Assembly (NCBI GenBank): GCA_009784235.1
Contig: WRCC01000002.1
Coordinates: 248,736-312,735, forward strand
Direction of reading: 5' to 3'
DNA length: 64,000 nt
Source: Alphaproteobacteria bacterium
GTDB lineage: Bacteria > Pseudomonadota > Alphaproteobacteria > Rs-D84
Shown here piece by piece: positions 51,637-59,747 of this stretch. The first letter of the stretch is position 1. Each line of letters starts with the position of its first letter. The translations under genes were made by a program, and so were the position numbers. The notes under the pieces were generated by a model, which saw only the letters and a program-made list of their open reading frames with translations, was not told the origin of the DNA and did not search any database.

Positions 51637-52656
51637 ATGGCGTGGGAAGAAGTAATATTTCCAAATAACATTCGTAATATCCGTCTGTCGCGCGGTATGA
51701 AAATGACCGCGGTTGCACGGCAAGCTGGGCTGTCGCTGTCCGCAATGTCAAAGGTTGAAAAAGGCGTCCGCCGCTTGAATCAAAAGCAATTATTGACCCT
51801 GTGCGGAATTTTGGATTGCAAATTATCCGATATATTTATCAAAGAATCCGACCAATCGGCCGGATATTGGGAATCGGAAATGACACGTCGTTTGTCTGAT
51901 AATGAAAATTCTGGCTTGAAAATTTTCGGTACCGGCGTGCGTACATTGCGCCGCAAGATTGGCAAAACAATTGCGAATGCAGCCAAAGACGCAAAGATGA
52001 CATTGTCGGTATATCATAAAATCGAAGTTGGTCAACGCGAAGTATATGAAGATGAAATTGAAAATCTGGCGCATGCACTTGGACTGAATGCCGAATCTAT
52101 GTTCAAGGCAATTGCTGAATTGTTTGAATCTGGCGCGCTGACGAAACAAATTTCAAAGGTCGAAGAAAAAGCGCGCGCCGTCTTGACACCGAATAATCCG
52201 GCGGCCGGGCTCAGCATGCATGGCGCATTGTATGGTTCGAAAATTTATGATTCTGCGCGTAAAAAATTGGTACCGGTATTTGGAACGCCGGGCGATAAAA
52301 ATATTGTATTTAAAAAATCCGACGAAAAAATGATTGTTATGCCAATGAACCTGGAAGGGGAATCAGGCATATACGCGGTCATCCCGAATATTCGCCGGAT
52401 GGGTGTGATGTTTCCGAACCGGTCTTATCTGTTTGTGAATCCAGACGTGGTTCCACAACCGGGCGATTTGGCGATTGCGTTGGATGAAGACTTTGAAAAA
52501 TTGGAACCAGATACCAAAACGCATGCACGCATTGTTATGGTTGGTGAAGATGCCAAAGGCAATCTATACGGCCACATGGTTGCGCCGGATGAAAAAATCC
52601 CGGTTAAAAATACTGGCGGGCGTCTTCATAAAGTTGTTCAGATAGTTATTGAATAA
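51637..52656 (+). CDS. Transcription regulator with two XRE HTH domains and S24-like end
   Basis: 339 residues from the ATG at 51637 (CCAAGGGGTGTCATC upstream). The first HTH spans ~10-62 (IRNIRLSRGMKMTAVARQAGLS, EKGVRRLNQKQL). A second, related HTH spans ~95-150 (VRTLRRKIGKTIANAAKDAK, HKIEVGQREVYEDEIENLA). The C-terminal ~110 residues (RSYLFVNPDVVPQPGDLAIA) resemble a LexA/CI-type S24 fold, but no clear Ser-Lys catalytic pair is visible, so it may bind a signal instead of self-cleaving. It is a candidate regulator of the phage-like genes. The next gene follows after 52 bases. Confidence 0.75.
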   Translation: MAWEEVIFPNNIRNIRLSRGMKMTAVARQAGLSLSAMSKVEKGVRRLNQKQLLTLCGILDCKLSDIFIKESDQSAGYWESEMTRRLSDNENSGLKIFGTGVRTLRRKIGKTIANAAKDAKMTLSVYHKIEVGQREVYEDEIENLAHALGLNAESMFKAIAELFESGALTKQISKVEEKARAVLTPNNPAAGLSMHGALYGSKIYDSARKKLVPVFGTPGDKNIVFKKSDEKMIVMPMNLEGESGIYAVIPNIRRMGVMFPNRSYLFVNPDVVPQPGDLAIALDEDFEKLEPDTKTHARIVMVGEDAKGNLYGHMVAPDEKIPVKNTGGRLHKVVQIVIE

Positions 52657-52659
52657 GAT

Positions 52660-52686
52660 TTGTGGGGGCGGAAAATTTTCTGCCCG
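52660..52686. repeat. Copy of the frr-terminator sequence
   Basis: TTTGTGGGGGCGGAAAATTT is identical to 25144-25163; here the second hairpin arm has one change (TCTGCCC for TCCGCCC) and no T-tract follows, so termination is probably weak and the downstream gene can be cotranscribed with the regulator. Confidence 0.55.
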
Positions 52687-52708
52687 TACAGATTTCTTGG
52701 AGAGAGAG

Positions 52709-53359
52709 ATGAGAGAATCAAATTCCAAAACGGCACAGCGCCTTATGAACCTGTATCGCCAAGCACATGTGATAAACGGCGGATGGGTGGCGGTTAATGC
52801 CGTATTTATTGCCGAAGCCACTGCGCCGGTTTTGGAAGAATTAAAAAAATTACCGACCGGCGGTCGATTGGTAACGCATATTGAAAATTTAAAGCGCGGG
52901 CGAACCGCGGCGAATTCAATTGCGCGTGATTTGATGCCATATGGTGGCATTATGGAATCCGCACCAATGGATAATGATGATATCCCAACCGGAATTTCCG
53001 AAACCGATTTTGCATCAATTGAACGTGCGCTGGATAATTTCCAGCCGAACCAAGAAAGCCTGGATGCCATAAAATCATTGCCTGCCATCCAACAATTCGC
53101 TGACCGTTGGTTGGTCGGAATTCGTGCAACAATTGCTGGGCGGGCGGATTTGCTGGATAAATGGCGTGTGGTTTATAATGCGGACCGGGCGTTTTCGCTG
53201 TGGTCGCGTGCAAGTGATATTTTATCATGGACACCGACGGAACGCATGCGTGCCGAAGTCCAGGCTGATTTACCCGAATACGAATCATATCTGCCGATGT
53301 TCGGCGATGCAGGCAAAGAACTTTTGGGCAAACTTCGCGCATATGTCAGCAGTGTGTAA
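52709..53359 (+). CDS. Unknown 216-residue protein downstream of the double-HTH regulator
   Basis: From the ATG at 52709 behind GGAGAGAGAG. Soluble, mostly helical by composition, with Trp- and Arg-containing segments such as FADRWLVGIRATIAGRADLLDKW. No recognised domain. It ends at a bidirectional terminator shared with the terminase ATPase gene. Position between the regulator and the virion genes makes it a candidate for control or assembly of the phage-like system, without direct evidence. Confidence 0.55.
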   Translation: MRESNSKTAQRLMNLYRQAHVINGGWVAVNAVFIAEATAPVLEELKKLPTGGRLVTHIENLKRGRTAANSIARDLMPYGGIMESAPMDNDDIPTGISETDFASIERALDNFQPNQESLDAIKSLPAIQQFADRWLVGIRATIAGRADLLDKWRVVYNADRAFSLWSRASDILSWTPTERMRAEVQADLPEYESYLPMFGDAGKELLGKLRAYVSSV

Positions 53360-53365
53360 AAAAAC

Positions 53366-53387
53366 AAAACCGCCATCAGGCGGTTTT
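53366..53387. terminator. Bidirectional terminator at 53.4 kb
   Basis: AAAACCGCC-ATCA-GGCGGTTTT between the convergent unknown gene and the terminase ATPase gene; it marks a transcriptional end right after the ATPase half, supporting the view that the gene is meant to stop there. Confidence 0.85.
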
Positions 53388-53978
53388 ATAAATAGTATCC
53401 TTTGTATGCGGTGTTCCGATATATATCATTGTGCCGTTGGGTGACAGAATAAAATCCAGTTCACGCAAACGTTCGCGTAATCGTTCACGCTTTTTCGCAG
53501 TGTTGCAAGTATTCGGAACTTCGACGTCATCGCATATAATCAAATCCGACCGCATGCCGGTGATATTTCCATTAATACCTTGGCAAATTACCGATGGTTC
53601 GCGGATACCCGGCGGCCGATTAATGGTTAATTTATGCGACCCCCATTCTTTTTTAACCGTTGGCAACATATCACGACACATTGGGTGGTTTTCCAGAATA
53701 TGTTTGATATGCGATACCATTCGCGATGCCAGGTTTGTTTCAGCCGATAAAATCAGAATTCGAGTATTCGGATTTTCACACAATTGCCATGCGGCAAACA
53801 CGCCGACCACGGTTGATTTCCCAGAATGCCGAAATGCGGTCAATAAAGCCCGACGCGGCGCATCACGCGCCCCTCCAATTAAAAAATTCAAAATTTTTTT
53901 ATGATGCACCGGTGTCGTTAAACCGATAAGTTCATTCCACGCGTCCAAGAACGCCGCGGCAAAATCAGAGCGTGCCAT
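53376..53978 (-). CDS. Large terminase, N-terminal ATPase half
   Basis: 200 residues from the ATG at 53978 (MARSDFAAAFLDAWNEL). Motor motifs of T7-type TerL are complete: Walker A AFRHSGKST near residue 50, Walker B DLIICDDVE near 142, and coupling motif MIYIGTPHTKD near 187. The protein ends in DTIYKTA, exactly where intact homologues continue into the linker found at the start of the 37767 gene. It lacks any nuclease. Its start overlaps the tail-fibre gene's stop by 14 bases, so it is translationally coupled to virion genes and probably expressed. Confidence 0.88.
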   Translation of the reverse strand: MARSDFAAAFLDAWNELIGLTTPVHHKKILNFLIGGARDAPRRALLTAFRHSGKSTVVGVFAAWQLCENPNTRILILSAETNLASRMVSHIKHILENHPMCRDMLPTVKKEWGSHKLTINRPPGIREPSVICQGINGNITGMRSDLIICDDVEVPNTCNTAKKRERLRERLRELDFILSPNGTMIYIGTPHTKDTIYKTA

Positions 53979-54507
53979 AATCATCCATATTGGCCGCATC
54001 ATCTGTGATTGAACCATAATCAGTTGCTGCATTTTGGATATATGCCGACAAAACAGATAACAGATTATTATATAATCCAATCGTTCCGCCGCCGCTGGTT
54101 TTATCTTCGATAAGCATCCGCGTATAATGAATTACGCCCAGTACTTTGTCATGAACATTCTGCCATGCCGCCATATCTGTATCAATTTGGTTTATATCGC
54201 GCAATGCTTCGACCAAGAAATTGAAATCTGCGTTCAGTTGTTCTGGGTCTATTTTCGCGGTTGGTTGGTAATCGATAAACCGCGATAATTCGATTTTGCG
54301 AAATACATCAACAGTTGTGCCAGTATCCGGTGCATTCATCAAAACGACAGTTCCGCCTTTCATTGATTCATTCGGCAATACGTTATATAAATGCAAATCG
54401 ACCAATTCGTTATCAATTGCAATCTTGATATCCGCATGCTGAAAAAATGGAAAATCGAATGCAAATTCTGTCTGTGCGCCATCGGCAGCATATGAAATTT
54501 TATGCAT
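53965..54507 (-). CDS. Tail fibre N-terminal domain protein (T7 gp17-like)
   Basis: 180 residues. ISYAADGAQTEFAFDFPFFQHADIKIAIDN and PDTGTTVDVFRKIELSRFID match the T7 tail-fibre N-terminal domain (Phage_T7_tail), which attaches the fibre to the tail. After ~125 residues of this domain there is only a short tail and no receptor-binding part. The separate fibre gene at 62691 may supply the distal part. It is embedded in the virion block with 4-base spacing. Confidence 0.82.
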   Translation of the reverse strand: MHKISYAADGAQTEFAFDFPFFQHADIKIAIDNELVDLHLYNVLPNESMKGGTVVLMNAPDTGTTVDVFRKIELSRFIDYQPTAKIDPEQLNADFNFLVEALRDINQIDTDMAAWQNVHDKVLGVIHYTRMLIEDKTSGGGTIGLYNNLLSVLSAYIQNAATDYGSITDDAANMDDYGTL

Positions 54508-54511
54508 ATCA

Positions 54512-54862
54512 TCACCCCATTATTTTTGTGAATTCACCCGCCAAAGATTTCAATAAATTTGTTTTCTTTGGTTTTTTCAATTTAGCCAGCCGGTCCTGGT
54601 TGGATTTGCGTTTGGTATCAAACGGCGTTTCTTCTTCTTCGCGAATGCGTTTCAATACGGCTTCTTCGGTCATTCCGCGTCCGGTCATGCCAGATGCACC
54701 GTAAATTGCGCGTTGACGGGCAAGCGCTTTTTTGACCAAGTTTGTTTTCGCGGCTTCATCGCTTGCCATCTGGTCCAATATTTTTCGCCGTTCGGTTTTT
54801 ATTTCTTTTCCGGCGGCCCGATTTTTGATGATTCCATCTACTTCGTTCACAAGTTGTCCCAT
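54512..54862 (-). CDS. Small Lys/Glu-rich protein, internal-virion candidate
   Basis: 116 residues, helical and highly charged, with ALARQRAIYGASGMTGRGMT in the middle; the R-Q-R-A-x-x-G-A-S-G pattern occurs in small internal virion or DNA-ejection proteins of T7-like phages (gp14-like position between gp12 and the fibre). Family assignment is tentative. Downstream of gp12-like by 12 bases. Confidence 0.5.
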   Translation of the reverse strand: MGQLVNEVDGIIKNRAAGKEIKTERRKILDQMASDEAAKTNLVKKALARQRAIYGASGMTGRGMTEEAVLKRIREEEETPFDTKRKSNQDRLAKLKKPKKTNLLKSLAGEFTKIMG

Positions 54863-54874
54863 GATTTTCTCCTT

Positions 54875-56614
54875 TTATATAGAGTATCTGCCTTCGGCAG
54901 TAATTGATAATATGGTTGCGGGCAGGGGCTCGCTGCTGGTTATTGTCCATAATGGCTGGATAGTGTCCGTGGCGGTTCCCAAAAGATTTATGGAAACGTC
55001 GCCTGTGAAACCATTCGAATCTGGCGCATGTACATTGTTCGGTAATGGCGCGCGTAACATCCGTCCATCCATTCGAAAGAACAATGATTTTGTATCCATC
55101 AATCGCGCGGATATTTTGGTCAATCGTAGTTTTTTCGGATTATGTCCGGATGCGAATATCGGCATACCGGATGCGGTAAATGAAAATCCATATCCGCCCG
55201 AATCATTTGGCACGCTGTCTGAAAACTTTTCAACGAATGTTCCGATATCGCGATTCACTGCGACGAATACTTCGCCATTCATTACCGCAACGGATTTGAA
55301 ATCGCCCATCGTTCGATATACGGCCCATGCGGATACTGACGTTGCGGCGATTCGCGTCAAAACGGCCATCGACCCATCGGCCATTACAACAAACAATCGG
55401 CATGAACGGTCGTGATAAGCGATATCAACCGGCGTCTTCATAATATGTTTCGACAAAGCGCACAAATCAACTGCATCATACGTTTCACCAATTTGGTCCA
55501 AGACTAATTCGCGAATTTCTGAATCGTTTTTGGATACGAACGCGGTGCTGCCTTCGATTTTTTGCGGCTGCAGGTATCTGTCGCTGCGCGAACCAACCGA
55601 TGTATGTTGTTTGATATTTATTGTTGATGGCGTTAATGGTTTGCTGGAAATTGCCCATTCGCCTGCGGTTGTTAATATCTGTAAATTATCAGACGATGCA
55701 ACAGTGCATATTTGTTGCCGCGTGGATGATAGTAGCGTAAGAAAGATTGCCTCGTCATCCAATCCAGTGCCGACATCAAAGTTTTTATGGTCGCCGACTT
55801 TGGACATCCAGACGCCGCATGGCCAATCACGCGCGCCGCCGAAAACCAATCGGTCTTGGTGGAACGTGATGCTGGTCGGCCATCCGCGTCGCGCGGAAAA
55901 TGCGGTTTCGCGCCAATCTGAAATTGGGCCATTTGGCAAAGTATGTCCAGCGTTTGTTTGGGCGGTAACTATGGTCGAACTGGTTACCCCGGTAATCAGC
56001 CATTGCCGGTCGCCAACCATCAGTCGGTGTCCGATGTTCGCAGATGTCCAGAATGGTGTGGATGCAGTAATGGTCGCAAAATTATTTCCGTTTGGATGCG
56101 ATGTTAAGGTTAATTTGATATTGGCCGCATCATCGAATTTTATAAATGGTATTAATCGGTTTCCGTTTGCATCCGCGGAAAATTCAAAATCATACAATGT
56201 GAATGAACCATCTGGATTTTTCTGCAATATTTGTGGCGCATGATTCGGATGTGTAAAAATCATCGTGCCGAATCGCTGGGCATATTGTACGCCACGAATT
56301 TCATCACTGTTCCACGGCGTTAATATATCATCGACCAACTTATCATCTTTATAAATTTCAATACGTCTGGTCGATAATATCAGCATATAATTGTCATCAT
56401 CGCTGACCAACATTGGCACAATCATCGCATCCGGGCGTGTTTCAAACAAACGAATTGTTCCGGGCCGGCGACGTAATCCACCGCCTGGCAATACATCCAT
56501 GTTTTCCAATTTTGACAATCCGCGTGACGCGGCGGCTATGTCTGACCGGGCGAAAAATTCGGACGATATTTCACCAAGTGCAAAAGAATTTTGGGTGTTT
56601 ATAAATTTTCCCAT
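54875..56614 (-). CDS. Tail tubular protein B / nozzle (T7 gp12-like)
   Basis: 579 residues. The N-terminus INTQNSFALGEISSEFFARSD, then GLSKLENMDVLPGGGLRRRP and LILSTRRIEIYKDDKLV with NHAPQIL, are typical of gp12-type nozzle proteins of podoviruses. A beta-propeller-like middle part follows. The product forms the distal tail tube. It is shorter than T7 gp12 (794) but similar in length to homologues in other podoviruses. 12-base gap to gp11-like. Confidence 0.85.
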   Translation of the reverse strand: MGKFINTQNSFALGEISSEFFARSDIAAASRGLSKLENMDVLPGGGLRRRPGTIRLFETRPDAMIVPMLVSDDDNYMLILSTRRIEIYKDDKLVDDILTPWNSDEIRGVQYAQRFGTMIFTHPNHAPQILQKNPDGSFTLYDFEFSADANGNRLIPFIKFDDAANIKLTLTSHPNGNNFATITASTPFWTSANIGHRLMVGDRQWLITGVTSSTIVTAQTNAGHTLPNGPISDWRETAFSARRGWPTSITFHQDRLVFGGARDWPCGVWMSKVGDHKNFDVGTGLDDEAIFLTLLSSTRQQICTVASSDNLQILTTAGEWAISSKPLTPSTINIKQHTSVGSRSDRYLQPQKIEGSTAFVSKNDSEIRELVLDQIGETYDAVDLCALSKHIMKTPVDIAYHDRSCRLFVVMADGSMAVLTRIAATSVSAWAVYRTMGDFKSVAVMNGEVFVAVNRDIGTFVEKFSDSVPNDSGGYGFSFTASGMPIFASGHNPKKLRLTKISARLMDTKSLFFRMDGRMLRAPLPNNVHAPDSNGFTGDVSINLLGTATDTIQPLWTITSSEPLPATILSITAEGRYSI

Positions 56615-56626
56615 GGTATTTCCCCT

Positions 56627-57154
56627 TTAAAACCGTGCGCTGATTAATGAAAAATCTGCAACGCTTGTGGATGATGCCATCGTGCTGTCGATGAATTTTG
56701 CCGCGCGTAATTCAGAATCGTACAACGCTGCCAAAGTATTAAAGCAATTCTGGTTATCAGTCAGCGGCATACAAAATTCCATTGCCAGTTTCGTCGCAGC
56801 CAAAGATGAAAAAAACGCGGGATAGCTTTCGGAAACAATACGAATAACTGCAATGACTGTAATTTTGTCGTGCTTTGAAAGTATTCGATTGCCATTAATT
56901 TCATAATCGCGCGCATCGCACGATAATACCCGCAATACTTCAACAGGCAGCAAGAAATCATTGTCATCAGTCCGAACCAATTCGCATTTTTTTGTCGCGA
57001 ATTTCCATGGATGGGCGGCCAGCATGGAATCGGTGACATTTTCGAACAAAGTTCGCGCCAACTGGGCCGGCGCCGTATCTTCATTGAACGATTGAATTGG
57101 CTTTTCCCCAATTTTCAGCAATGCCATCGAACATAAATCTATTTTTGTAATCAT
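56627..57154 (-). CDS. Tail tubular protein A (T7 gp11-like adaptor)
   Basis: 175 residues. LCSMALLKIGEKPIQSFNED, AQLARTLFENVTDSMLAAHPWKFA (in part) and LAALYDSELRAAKF are standard for gp11/gp4-type adaptors that link portal and nozzle. Standard length. Directly followed by gp12-like, as in T7 and its relatives. Confidence 0.88.
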   Translation of the reverse strand: MITKIDLCSMALLKIGEKPIQSFNEDTAPAQLARTLFENVTDSMLAAHPWKFATKKCELVRTDDNDFLLPVEVLRVLSCDARDYEINGNRILSKHDKITVIAVIRIVSESYPAFFSSLAATKLAMEFCMPLTDNQNCFNTLAALYDSELRAAKFIDSTMASSTSVADFSLISARF

Positions 57155-57166
57155 AATGAATCCTTT

Positions 57167-57397
57167 TTATAAAATCGCGCCAATTGTGACATTCGCGTCG
57201 GTTGCGATAACGGCGCGCAGCGCGGCCCCGTCCGCCGCGTTTATAATTATTATGTCGCCAATGTTCATCAGCGTTTTAACGCTGTTGAAATATCCGCATC
57301 GTTGTATGTCGCCAGCGGCTGCATTTTCCGCGTAATGCCACAGAGTGAATCCGTTCGCATAAGCGATTACGGACAGGTTTTTATTTGCGAATGCCAT
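57167..57397 (-). CDS. Small capsid-adjacent structural protein
   Basis: 76 residues (MAFANKNLSVIAYANGFTLW at the start). Beta-rich and neutral. Small proteins with the ANKNL-x-V-I-A-Y-A-N-G-F pattern follow the major capsid gene in several podovirus-like clusters and are thought to be head-associated. It is separated from the capsid gene by the AGTCCATAGT repeat array, so it probably has its own promoter. Confidence 0.6.
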   Translation of the reverse strand: MAFANKNLSVIAYANGFTLWHYAENAAAGDIQRCGYFNSVKTLMNIGDIIIINAADGAALRAVIATDANVTIGAIL

Positions 57398-57415
57398 TTA
57401 AAAACTCCGTTTTTT

Positions 57416-57477
57416 AGTCCATAGTCGAAAGTCCATAGTAAAAAGTAAAAATTACTATGGACTAATGACTGTGGACT
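57416..57477. repeat. AGTCCATAGT array, two direct and two inverted copies
   Basis: AGTCCATAGT at 57416-57425 and 57430-57439 (14-base period), then the reverse complement ACTATGGACT at 57454-57463 and ACTGTGGACT at 57468-57477 (14-base period, one mismatch). The symmetry allows one long hairpin between the capsid gene and the small structural gene. It could bind a regulator or act as a hairpin regulating the ratio of the two products. Confidence 0.7.
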
Positions 57478-57483
57478 TTTTAC

Positions 57484-58293
57484 TTACTTTGTGCACTTGA
57501 TGCGAACGATGCCCGATGCGTCGATTAATGCCGCGCCTTGGGACATGCTGTTGCAGACAAAGTGTGCGGCGCGTTCGCCGGACCATGATATGTCTGTTTT
57601 GACATCTTGTCCGACCGCATGACCGATGGCGGATGCATGATAAACAAAGCAGTCGCGTCCGGTATCGGATGGCAATGCGTTATGCAGAACCCAATTGATG
57701 CCAAGCCAACGTTTTACTTCGAATCCGCCAATCATGGTACCTTCGCCGACATAATCAGACGATGTGAATTCCGGCATGGACAGCAATGCGTTCCATTGAT
57801 TTACGCCAACAACCGCGAATCTGCGGCCATCGTCTGGGATATCGTTGGTGTTCAGAATCGCGACCGCATTCAGTATCAGTTCTTTGGAAAGTGCCGCATT
57901 GTATGCACCGACTTCCAACGTTGCACCCGACATCGCATCAATAATCAATTCGTCCGTCTTGCGGCCCAGCGCGTATGCACCGGCCGACGCAACGACGCGA
58001 CGTTCATCGATGTTGATTTTCAGTTCATCGAGTGCATCGACCCAATCGCCGGCATAATAATCCGCCAATTGGCATTCGACCGCGGTGTGGGCCAGATTCA
58101 TGACTGGCACCAAATCGTGACGTGCTTTGGTTCCGGCTGCGCCGCGACCGACCTTTTGGAATACGGTGCTGGCACCGACCACGCCGTTTTTCGAACGGAT
58201 GGTGCTGCGCAACTTTGTGCCCGTCTGTTGGTACGCTAAATGAACATCAGCTTCGAACTGTTTTACAAATGCTTCTGTAATAGACATAGACAT
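57484..58293 (-). CDS. Major capsid protein (podovirus type)
   Basis: 269 residues. ITEAFVKQFEADVHLAYQQTGTKLRSTIRSK, the RHDLVPVMNLAHTAVE segment, DWVDALDELKI and the late FVVYHAS-type region fit the phage capsid family with the V-T-E-A-F-V-x-Q-F start (Phage_capsid_2 type, HK97 fold). It is shorter than usual (~330-350) because an internal segment is compact, not because the ends are missing. It has its own leader region, downstream of the 58455 terminator. Confidence 0.85.
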   Translation of the reverse strand: MSMSITEAFVKQFEADVHLAYQQTGTKLRSTIRSKNGVVGASTVFQKVGRGAAGTKARHDLVPVMNLAHTAVECQLADYYAGDWVDALDELKINIDERRVVASAGAYALGRKTDELIIDAMSGATLEVGAYNAALSKELILNAVAILNTNDIPDDGRRFAVVGVNQWNALLSMPEFTSSDYVGEGTMIGGFEVKRWLGINWVLHNALPSDTGRDCFVYHASAIGHAVGQDVKTDISWSGERAAHFVCNSMSQGAALIDASGIVRIKCTK

Positions 58294-58454
58294 TTAATTT
58301 TCCTTTGGTTATGGCATCGAAATGCCGATTAAAAAACCAATGCGCAATTGCATCGGTATTGGGTTTTATATTCCGGTTATGCCGTGACGGCGCCGATTTA
58401 CAAAACATTGCGGGTCCAAAGGATTATCCGCAAAACTGAAAAGAAGTGATTAAT

Positions 58455-58482
58455 AAAAAACGCCCCGAAAGGGGCGTTTTTT
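58455..58482. terminator. Terminator between H1-like gene and capsid gene
   Basis: AACGCCCC-GAAA-GGGGCGTT with A6 and T6 flanks; insulates the H1-like gene from the capsid gene, whose mRNA starts in the 160 bases after it. Confidence 0.85.
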
Positions 58483-58494
58483 CAAAAGAAACAA

Positions 58495-59004
58495 TTATTT
58501 CTTTTTCGCAACCGGTTTTTTCGCCGGGGCTTTTTTCACAGCTGGTTTTTTTGCAACTGGCTTTTTGACGGTCGGTTTTTTCACAGCTGGTTTTTTAACT
58601 GCAACTTTTTTGACAACCGGTTTTTTCACGGCTGGCTTTTTGACGGCTGGTTTTTTAACCGCAACTTTTTTCACAGCTGGCTTTTTCGCTGGGGCTTTTT
58701 TGACGGCCGGTTTTTTTGCAACCGGTTTTTTCGCCATCGGAACGCGGCATGCCAATTTCGCAACTTTCTTTACAACTTTTTTCGCCGGGGCTTTTTTTGC
58801 AACTGGTTTTTTAACAGCTGGCTTTTTCGCAACGACTTTTTTCGGCGCTGCTTTTTTCACGACCGGTTTTTTTACCGCTGGCTTTTTGACGGCTGGTTTT
58901 TTCACAGCCGGCTTTTTCGCAACCGGTTTTTTTGCCGCCGGTTTCGCAGCCGGTTTTGGGGCTGGCTTCTTCGGGGCTGGTTTTTTCAAGAATGAAAATG
59001 CCAT
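58495..59004 (-). CDS. Lys/Ala/Pro-rich histone H1-like protein
   Basis: 169 residues almost entirely of KKPAVKKPAVKKP-type units (Lys, Ala, Pro, Val), with one non-repetitive spot near the middle (VAKLACRVPMAKK). It resembles bacterial H1-like proteins (HctB, BpH1, AlgP), which bind DNA non-specifically and condense it. It sits between scaffold and capsid genes on the same strand, with AAAAGGAGAGAAGAAT upstream. It could neutralise packaged DNA or act as nucleoid protein; neither is shown. Tandem DNA repeats make it prone to length change. Confidence 0.75.
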   Translation of the reverse strand: MAFSFLKKPAPKKPAPKPAAKPAAKKPVAKKPAVKKPAVKKPAVKKPVVKKAAPKKVVAKKPAVKKPVAKKAPAKKVVKKVAKLACRVPMAKKPVAKKPAVKKAPAKKPAVKKVAVKKPAVKKPAVKKPVVKKVAVKKPAVKKPTVKKPVAKKPAVKKAPAKKPVAKKK

Positions 59005-59093
59005 TCTTCTCTCCTTTTTTGTTTTCCATAGAACAAAAGTTTTTTGTTCTTGATTTAATTTTATCTGAAAGAGAAAAAATAAACAAGCGAATT

Positions 59094-59747
59094 TTACGAA
59101 TAAAGTTTTTTAAATCCATTTTCAATTTTACGAATGTATTCTTCATCATTGTCTCTCCAATATTTTGGGTCGCGCATCATATCGCGCAAATTTTTTTCTG
59201 TGATTGCATCAGATGTGCCGCCGCCAATCTGAACGGATGGTTCCATTGATTGCATCATTGCGTAAATGCTGCGGATTCCTGCGGGTGACGCGCATAATGA
59301 TTCATAAGTATCGCGCGGCAGAAATTTTTCACCGAACATATCGATGGCCGATAAAGCATCGCGCATTTTATCTTCACCGCCGAAAAAAGTTTTTAATTCA
59401 GCGATTGATTCGTTTTCATATTGCGATTTAAATATTTCAGACAGCGCCGGATGCAAAAAATCATTTGCGATGTCGTAAATTTTTTCAACTTGCGATGCGT
59501 TTAACCCGGCGTCCAGAAATTTCGCACGAATCGAATCATCATCGTACAGCGGGTGCGCCGGATATTCAGCCATATCCGTCGGTACGCCAATTGCGCGGCG
59601 AAATTTATCACGCGTCGTATCATCCGTGCTATCCGTTGGCACAGATACCATCGTTCCGATTTTCTTTTCCAATTCCGAATATGATTTTAACAAAGAATCG
59701 GTATTCAGCGTTCCGTCGTTATTTTGAAATTTTTGTGGGATGTCCAT
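59094..59747 (-). CDS. Scaffold / capsid assembly protein
   Basis: 217 residues. MDIPQKFQNNDGTLNTDSLL followed by KSYSELEKKIG matches the start of podoviral head scaffold proteins (K-F-x-x-x-D-G-x-x-n-x-d-x-L-l-k-S-Y-x-e-L-E). The body is acidic and helical, as in scaffolds, ending in a basic YIRKIENGFKKLYS helix that would bind the capsid. Its start abuts the holin-like gene's stop. Upstream of capsid, as in T7 (gp9 before gp10). Confidence 0.8.
   Translation of the reverse strand: MDIPQKFQNNDGTLNTDSLLKSYSELEKKIGTMVSVPTDSTDDTTRDKFRRAIGVPTDMAEYPAHPLYDDDSIRAKFLDAGLNASQVEKIYDIANDFLHPALSEIFKSQYENESIAELKTFFGGEDKMRDALSAIDMFGEKFLPRDTYESLCASPAGIRSIYAMMQSMEPSVQIGGGTSDAITEKNLRDMMRDPKYWRDNDEEYIRKIENGFKKLYS

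Noticed and set aside
58495-59004. CRISPR-like or tandem-repeat noncoding array
   Set aside because: The repeats are in-frame codons of a single KKPAVKKP-type ORF with ribosome binding site and terminator; spacing is not that of a CRISPR array.
58565-59053. Plus-strand ORF rich in Phe/Gly/Ala opposite the H1-like gene
   Set aside because: It is the mirror image of the Lys/Ala/Pro codons and has no start signal or promoter.
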